Source: Pseudomonadota bacterium
GTDB lineage: Bacteria; Desulfobacterota; Syntrophia; Syntrophales; UBA5619
NCBI GenBank assembly: GCA_018827585.1
Contig: JAHJXP010000025.1
Span: 1-11,234, forward strand
Length of the DNA stretch: 11,234 nt
Direction: 5' to 3'
The position numbers were made by a program, and so were the translations under genes. Below the pieces are notes generated by a model that had not been told where the DNA came from, made no database searches, and worked only from the letters and a program-made list of their open reading frames with translations. This document shows positions 8,475-11,234 of this stretch, piece by piece (position 1 is the stretch's first letter; each line of letters starts with the position of its first letter).

Positions 8475-9968
8475 CTATCGTACCGTTTCGAAACGGATGA
8501 AGAAAATCGTACCCTGACCGGGAATCGATTTCACCCGGATGCGTCCCCCGTGGTTCCGGATGATGCGCTGGCAGACGGCCAGCCCCAGCCCGACCCCCCG
8601 CTCCTTGGTCGTGAAGAAGGGTGTGAATATCTGTTTGAGATCCTCGCGGCGGATCCCCCCCCCCGTGTCCCGGATGGAGATCCCCACCGCATCTCCCGTG
8701 TCGCTCTTGATTCGGGAAGTCCGGATTGTCAGTATGCCGCCGTCGGGCATTGCCTCGATGGCGTTGATAGCGATGTTCAGGATCACCTGGTGTATCTGCT
8801 CCTGGTCCACGGGGACCGGCGGCAGATGGGGTTGAAGCTCCAATTCGACACTGATCCGGGCGGAGAGGCTGTCCGCCTCGAGGACGGCCACGGCCTTTTC
8901 GATGATCGCGTTTATCGGCTGCGGTTTCAAGTCCGGCGCGTAGGGACGCGCATAGTCCAGAAACTGGGAGACCACCCGGTTGAGGCGATTCGCTTCTTCG
9001 GTGATCACGTCCAGGAGATTTCTCTGTTCCTCGCTTTCCGCTTCCGACCGGAGGACCTGGGCGGCCCCCTTGATCGAGCCGAGGGGGTTGCGGATCTCGT
9101 GGGCGAGGACGGGGGCCATCTGTTCCAGGAGCAGCGCCTTTTCCCGCTCCAGCTTCTCGTCCAGATCGAAGGGAGAAGCGAAGACGTCTTTGATCTCCGG
9201 GTAGATCCGGGTGAGCAGACGTTTCAGGATGACCTGGAACGGTCCGACGGAGATGATGATCAGGAAGGAGACCATGAACACCAGCGTGAACGGCGGGGCG
9301 GGGCCCTGACCGAAGAAGCCGATGACGAGGAAGAAGATCACCGTGGTGAAGAGAGTGACGATAAGGACCACCAGGGCGCGGGTCATGAGGTCGTGGAGCT
9401 CCGTAAGGTGGGGATGGGTGATCATGATCAGGATGAAATAGAGCATGCCGGCGATGATCAGATTGAACAGAGGCGGAACGCTGTACGTCGCGATCGCCGC
9501 CGTGCAGGCCATGATGAGATAGACGAGGCGCTTCTTCTCCATGCCCGCCGCTTTTCTCCTCGCATAGAAGATCAGTGAGAAATAACAGAGCAGTAAAACG
9601 GCGGCCGCGTAGAAAAAAAAGATTGATTCCAGGTATATCCAGCGTCCGAAAGGCGTGAAGGGAAGGCCGGCGAGTCCCGTGCTGAAGAGGGCCGTGGTGC
9701 GGATGTCTCGCGGTGTGAGAATGGTCTGGTCGGGAAACAGGTCGCGGCTGAAATTGATGGCAAGGGGGGGGATGGCCAGGAGCCCAAGCTGTTCGATAAG
9801 GAACCAGGCGTGGTGTTGAAAAAAGTCGTCGAAAAAGATCCCTCCCTTGTGAAAGGTGATGGCCAGGCAGAGGGTGGCGAAGGAGAGGTGCAGCGGCTCC
9901 CGCTTCTTGTTGATCATCAGGGCCGCGGACACCGTGATGCCCACCGCCATCAGCATGAAGATTTCCAT
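8475..9968 (-). CDS. Multi-spanning membrane histidine kinase
   Basis: A 497-residue sensor kinase. The first ~245 residues are a membrane domain with about seven or eight hydrophobic segments (near 1-19, 28-42, 55-72, 93-105, 113-135, 149-184, 196-220 and 226-245), resembling the 7TM N-termini of some histidine kinases. No large periplasmic domain and no PAS, GAF or HAMP module is evident. A linker leads to the HisKA domain with H-box LAHEIRNPLGSIKGAAQVL and phospho-acceptor H290. The ATPase has the N-box around N398/N402 (LNIAINAIEAM), G1 DTGGGI (434-439), the F-box region TPFFTT (449-454) and G2 GVGLGLAV (458-465), so it should be catalytic. This core is of the NtrB/AtoS/ZraS type that pairs with NtrC-like regulators, such as the one 335 bp downstream. 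The ATG at 9968 has only a weak AAGG about 14 nt upstream, but no better in-frame start is seen. The signal is probably membrane-borne or a small hydrophobic ligand; that is inference. Confidence 0.93.
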   Translation of the reverse strand: MEIFMLMAVGITVSAALMINKKREPLHLSFATLCLAITFHKGGIFFDDFFQHHAWFLIEQLGLLAIPPLAINFSRDLFPDQTILTPRDIRTTALFSTGLAGLPFTPFGRWIYLESIFFFYAAAVLLLCYFSLIFYARRKAAGMEKKRLVYLIMACTAAIATYSVPPLFNLIIAGMLYFILIMITHPHLTELHDLMTRALVVLIVTLFTTVIFFLVIGFFGQGPAPPFTLVFMVSFLIIISVGPFQVILKRLLTRIYPEIKDVFASPFDLDEKLEREKALLLEQMAPVLAHEIRNPLGSIKGAAQVLRSEAESEEQRNLLDVITEEANRLNRVVSQFLDYARPYAPDLKPQPINAIIEKAVAVLEADSLSARISVELELQPHLPPVPVDQEQIHQVILNIAINAIEAMPDGGILTIRTSRIKSDTGDAVGISIRDTGGGIRREDLKQIFTPFFTTKERGVGLGLAVCQRIIRNHGGRIRVKSIPGQGTIFFIRFETVR

Positions 9969-10108
9969 GACCGTGCAATACCTTAATCATCATACGCAAG
10001 TCAAGGAGGATAGAGGACCGTAATCCACCACCAACCTTCCTTGCCAAACCATCTCCGATCGGATACCGTGACCGCGGGTTTTTCACTGCCTCCAATCGAA
10101 TCAAAGGG
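9969..10108. other. Intergenic leader of the histidine kinase gene
   Basis: This is the kinase-proximal part of the 375 bp gap between thiE and the kinase. On the - strand a TTGACT lies near 9994-9999, about 30 nt before the kinase start, but no good -10 is found 16-18 nt beyond. An AAGGAGG on the + strand near 10003-10009 has no start codon at a useful distance. I see no gene, RNA structure or repeat. Confidence 0.4.
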
Positions 10109-10275
10109 ATGAATCGGGAAATGAAGGGAGGAGAGGGCATCGTTCTTATCCATCCGCCGACGGCGAAGGCCTGCGAGGCGTCGGGGGGCTGGCGCGCTAC
10201 GGCGTCACGGTGTCACCTGCCCGACCTGATCCGGGCCGCCGCCATGCCGGAGGCTTGGCCTCGACGGGACCCTAA
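10109..10275 (+). pseudogene. Possible decayed 5' end of a B12-binding radical-SAM gene
   Basis: On the + strand, from the ATG at 10109 or 10121, the reading is MKGGEGIVLIHPPTAKACEASGG. The motif VLIHPPxAKxCE is typical of the start of B12-binding-domain radical SAM proteins, which usually continue PPAGLARLAGAL. Here the frame degrades at a G6 tract (10183-10188). The -1 frame then reads GLARYGVTV, as though a few residues were lost, and ends at TAA 10273-10275. No cofactor-binding CxxxCxxC follows, because thiE occupies the next sequence on the other strand. The likely history is a neighbouring gene mostly deleted, leaving about 55 codons. The match is from memory and short; it could be chance coding-like sequence. 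Confidence 0.3.
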
Positions 10276-10343
10276 AGGGAATGCTCGTTCTCGCCGCCCT
10301 TTCCGTTCTTCTGATCTGACGCCCGAAGAAGGAATTCGTATTC

Positions 10344-11006
10344 CTATTTTGTTTCCATGCCTGCCCTTCTGATTTTTTCACGCAGGGACGCGATTGTACC
10401 GGCCATATCATCAGCCATTGTGACGGCCGTCACTACGGCCACCCTGCGCGCCCCCTGAGCGAGCACCTGGTCGATGTTGGCGCCGGTGATCCCTCCCATG
10501 ACGGTGAAGGGAATCTCCAGCCCCTCGGCGATCTCGGCAATCGCCTCCGGTCCCAGAAATCGTTTCACACCCCCCTTCGTCCGGGTGGGAAAGATCGGGC
10601 CGATGTTGACGTAATCCGCGCCTTCGCGCTGCGCCTTCAGTGCCTCCTCCCGGGAATGGGTGGAGATCCCGATGAGCAGATCAGGTGCGATGGCCCTCGC
10701 CGCCGCAAGGGGAAGATCCTCCTGCCCCAGGTGGACCCCGTCGGCCTCCACCGCCAGCGCGATATCCACATGATCGTTGATGATGAGCAATATCCCGGCA
10801 TCCGCGGTGACTTTCCGAAACCGGAGGGCCATCCGGTAGAGCTCTCCGGCAGTACACTCCTTCTCCCTGAGCTGAATGATCCCGACCCCGCTGCGGACCG
10901 CCGCATCGAGAACCTCCAGATTCGACCGACCCACGGAATGGCGTTCGCAGGTAACCGGGTAGAGATCCGTCTGTAGAAACCTCTCTCTTCTAATCTTTCT
11001 GTTCAT
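10344..11006 (-). CDS. thiE: Thiamine-phosphate synthase
   Basis: ThiE condenses HMP diphosphate with the carboxylated thiazole phosphate to form thiamin monophosphate, the joining step of thiamin synthesis. The 220 residues match the usual ~210-residue TIM barrel. Motifs in order are IIQLREKE (43-50), NDHVDIALAVEADGVHLGQED (77-97; pyrimidine and Mg-diphosphate binding), GISTHS (113-118), GPIFPTRTK (136-144; diphosphate-binding loop) and VMGGIT (169-174). The usual VSAI segment reads VVTAVT (191-196), a mild variation. The start at 11006 directly follows the thiS stop (TGA then ATG), with GGAGG (11015-11011) inside the end of thiS, so translation is probably coupled. The stop TAG lies inside a short 6 bp inverted repeat (10330-10345) too weak to call a terminator. 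Confidence 0.95.
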   Translation of the reverse strand: MNRKIRRERFLQTDLYPVTCERHSVGRSNLEVLDAAVRSGVGIIQLREKECTAGELYRMALRFRKVTADAGILLIINDHVDIALAVEADGVHLGQEDLPLAAARAIAPDLLIGISTHSREEALKAQREGADYVNIGPIFPTRTKGGVKRFLGPEAIAEIAEGLEIPFTVMGGITGANIDQVLAQGARRVAVVTAVTMADDMAGTIASLREKIRRAGMETK

Positions 11007-11207
11007 TCACCCTCCCCCCACCATCCGGATAATCTCTATCGTGTCCCCGTCATGAATCATCTCCCGGGCCATTTCATCCCTCGGGACGATCCCCAGATTT
11101 CTCTCCACCGCAACCGTTGCGGGAGGAATCCCCAGCGCCTCCAGGAGATCGAGAACCGTGACGGGTCCGTCCCAATGCCTTTTTTCTCCATTCACCTGAA
11201 TTTCCAT
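11007..11207 (-). CDS. thiS: Sulfur carrier protein ThiS
   Basis: A 66-residue ubiquitin-fold protein whose C-terminal Gly is adenylylated by ThiF/MoeB-like enzymes and converted to thiocarboxylate, giving sulfur to ThiG for the thiazole ring. The start is MEIQVNGEKR, with VTVLDLLEALGI (about 16-27), the AVERN strand (33-37) and the DGDTIEIIRMVGGG tail (53-66). It ends in three glycines rather than the usual two. I chose the ATG at 11207 because AAGGAG (11219-11214) lies 6 nt upstream; the longer ATG at 11231 would place that ribosome site inside the gene. thiE follows with no gap. thiG is not downstream and may lie upstream, outside the window. Confidence 0.94.
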   Translation of the reverse strand: MEIQVNGEKRHWDGPVTVLDLLEALGIPPATVAVERNLGIVPRDEMAREMIHDGDTIEIIRMVGGG

Positions 11208-11213
11208 ATTCGT

Positions 11214-11219
11214 CTCCTT
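11214..11219 (-). promoter_or_regulatory. Shine-Dalgarno site setting the thiS start
   Basis: AAGGAG on the - strand, 6 nt before the ATG at 11207, is the strongest ribosome binding site in this half of the window. It decides the 66-residue start over the upstream ATG at 11231. Any TPP riboswitch would lie beyond 11234 and cannot be checked. Confidence 0.8.
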
Positions 11220-11234
11220 AAGTAAAATCATGCG

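Noticed and set aside
8445..9578. 377-codon + strand frame opposite the kinase
   Set aside because: Low-complexity acidic and Arg-rich translation, antisense to a clear kinase, with no start-site support.
8434..10140. 568-codon - strand frame overlapping the kinase
   Set aside because: The translation is rich in R, P, H and G without domains, while the overlapping frame encodes a complete histidine kinase.
10330..10345. Hairpin at the thiE stop as a terminator
   Set aside because: A 6 bp AT-containing stem overlapping the stop codon, with no proper T tract on the - strand side.

Overview
The window is GC-rich bacterial chromosome, probably from a deltaproteobacterium (Desulfobacterota, perhaps Syntrophus/Syntrophobacterales-like). 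That placement is an inference. It rests on an NtrC-type two-component system, a large HEAT-repeat protein beside it, and small inverted-repeat elements ending in (A/G)CTTCGTAA(A/G)AAGTC, which I recall from such genomes. No rRNA, tRNA, CRISPR array, transposase or phage gene is visible.

Positions 1-4319 are read on the + strand. The 3' three quarters of carB (carbamoyl-phosphate synthase large subunit) comes first. A ~295 bp spacer follows, holding a small inverted-repeat element, a REP-like inverted pair and a terminator-like GC hairpin. Next is a two-gene unit: a small protein with a zinc-peptidase HExxH motif, then, 8 nt later, an MFS permease.

Positions 4360-11207 are read on the - strand and converge on the MFS gene. 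In transcription order they are thiS and thiE (thiamin synthesis, directly abutting), a 375 bp spacer with a possible decayed B12-binding radical-SAM 5' end on the opposite strand, a membrane histidine kinase, a second repeat element with a nested hairpin, a sigma-54-dependent response regulator, and a HEAT-repeat protein of unknown function. As given, the HEAT gene is split by a one-base frameshift. The reading frames join cleanly into about 736 residues if one A is restored to an A5 tract.

Functionally, carB serves pyrimidine and arginine supply and thiS/thiE serve thiamin supply. The most interesting block is kinase, regulator and HEAT protein. The kinase has about seven or eight membrane segments and no PAS or GAF domain. 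It should phosphorylate the NtrC-like regulator, which would activate sigma-54 promoters somewhere else. No convincing -24/-12 promoter was found here, so neither the signal nor the target genes can be read from this window. The most useful corrections to automated gene calls are the HEAT frameshift, the regulator start at 8139 (a longer ORF is read through repeat DNA), the thiS start at 11207 and the 5'-truncated carB.
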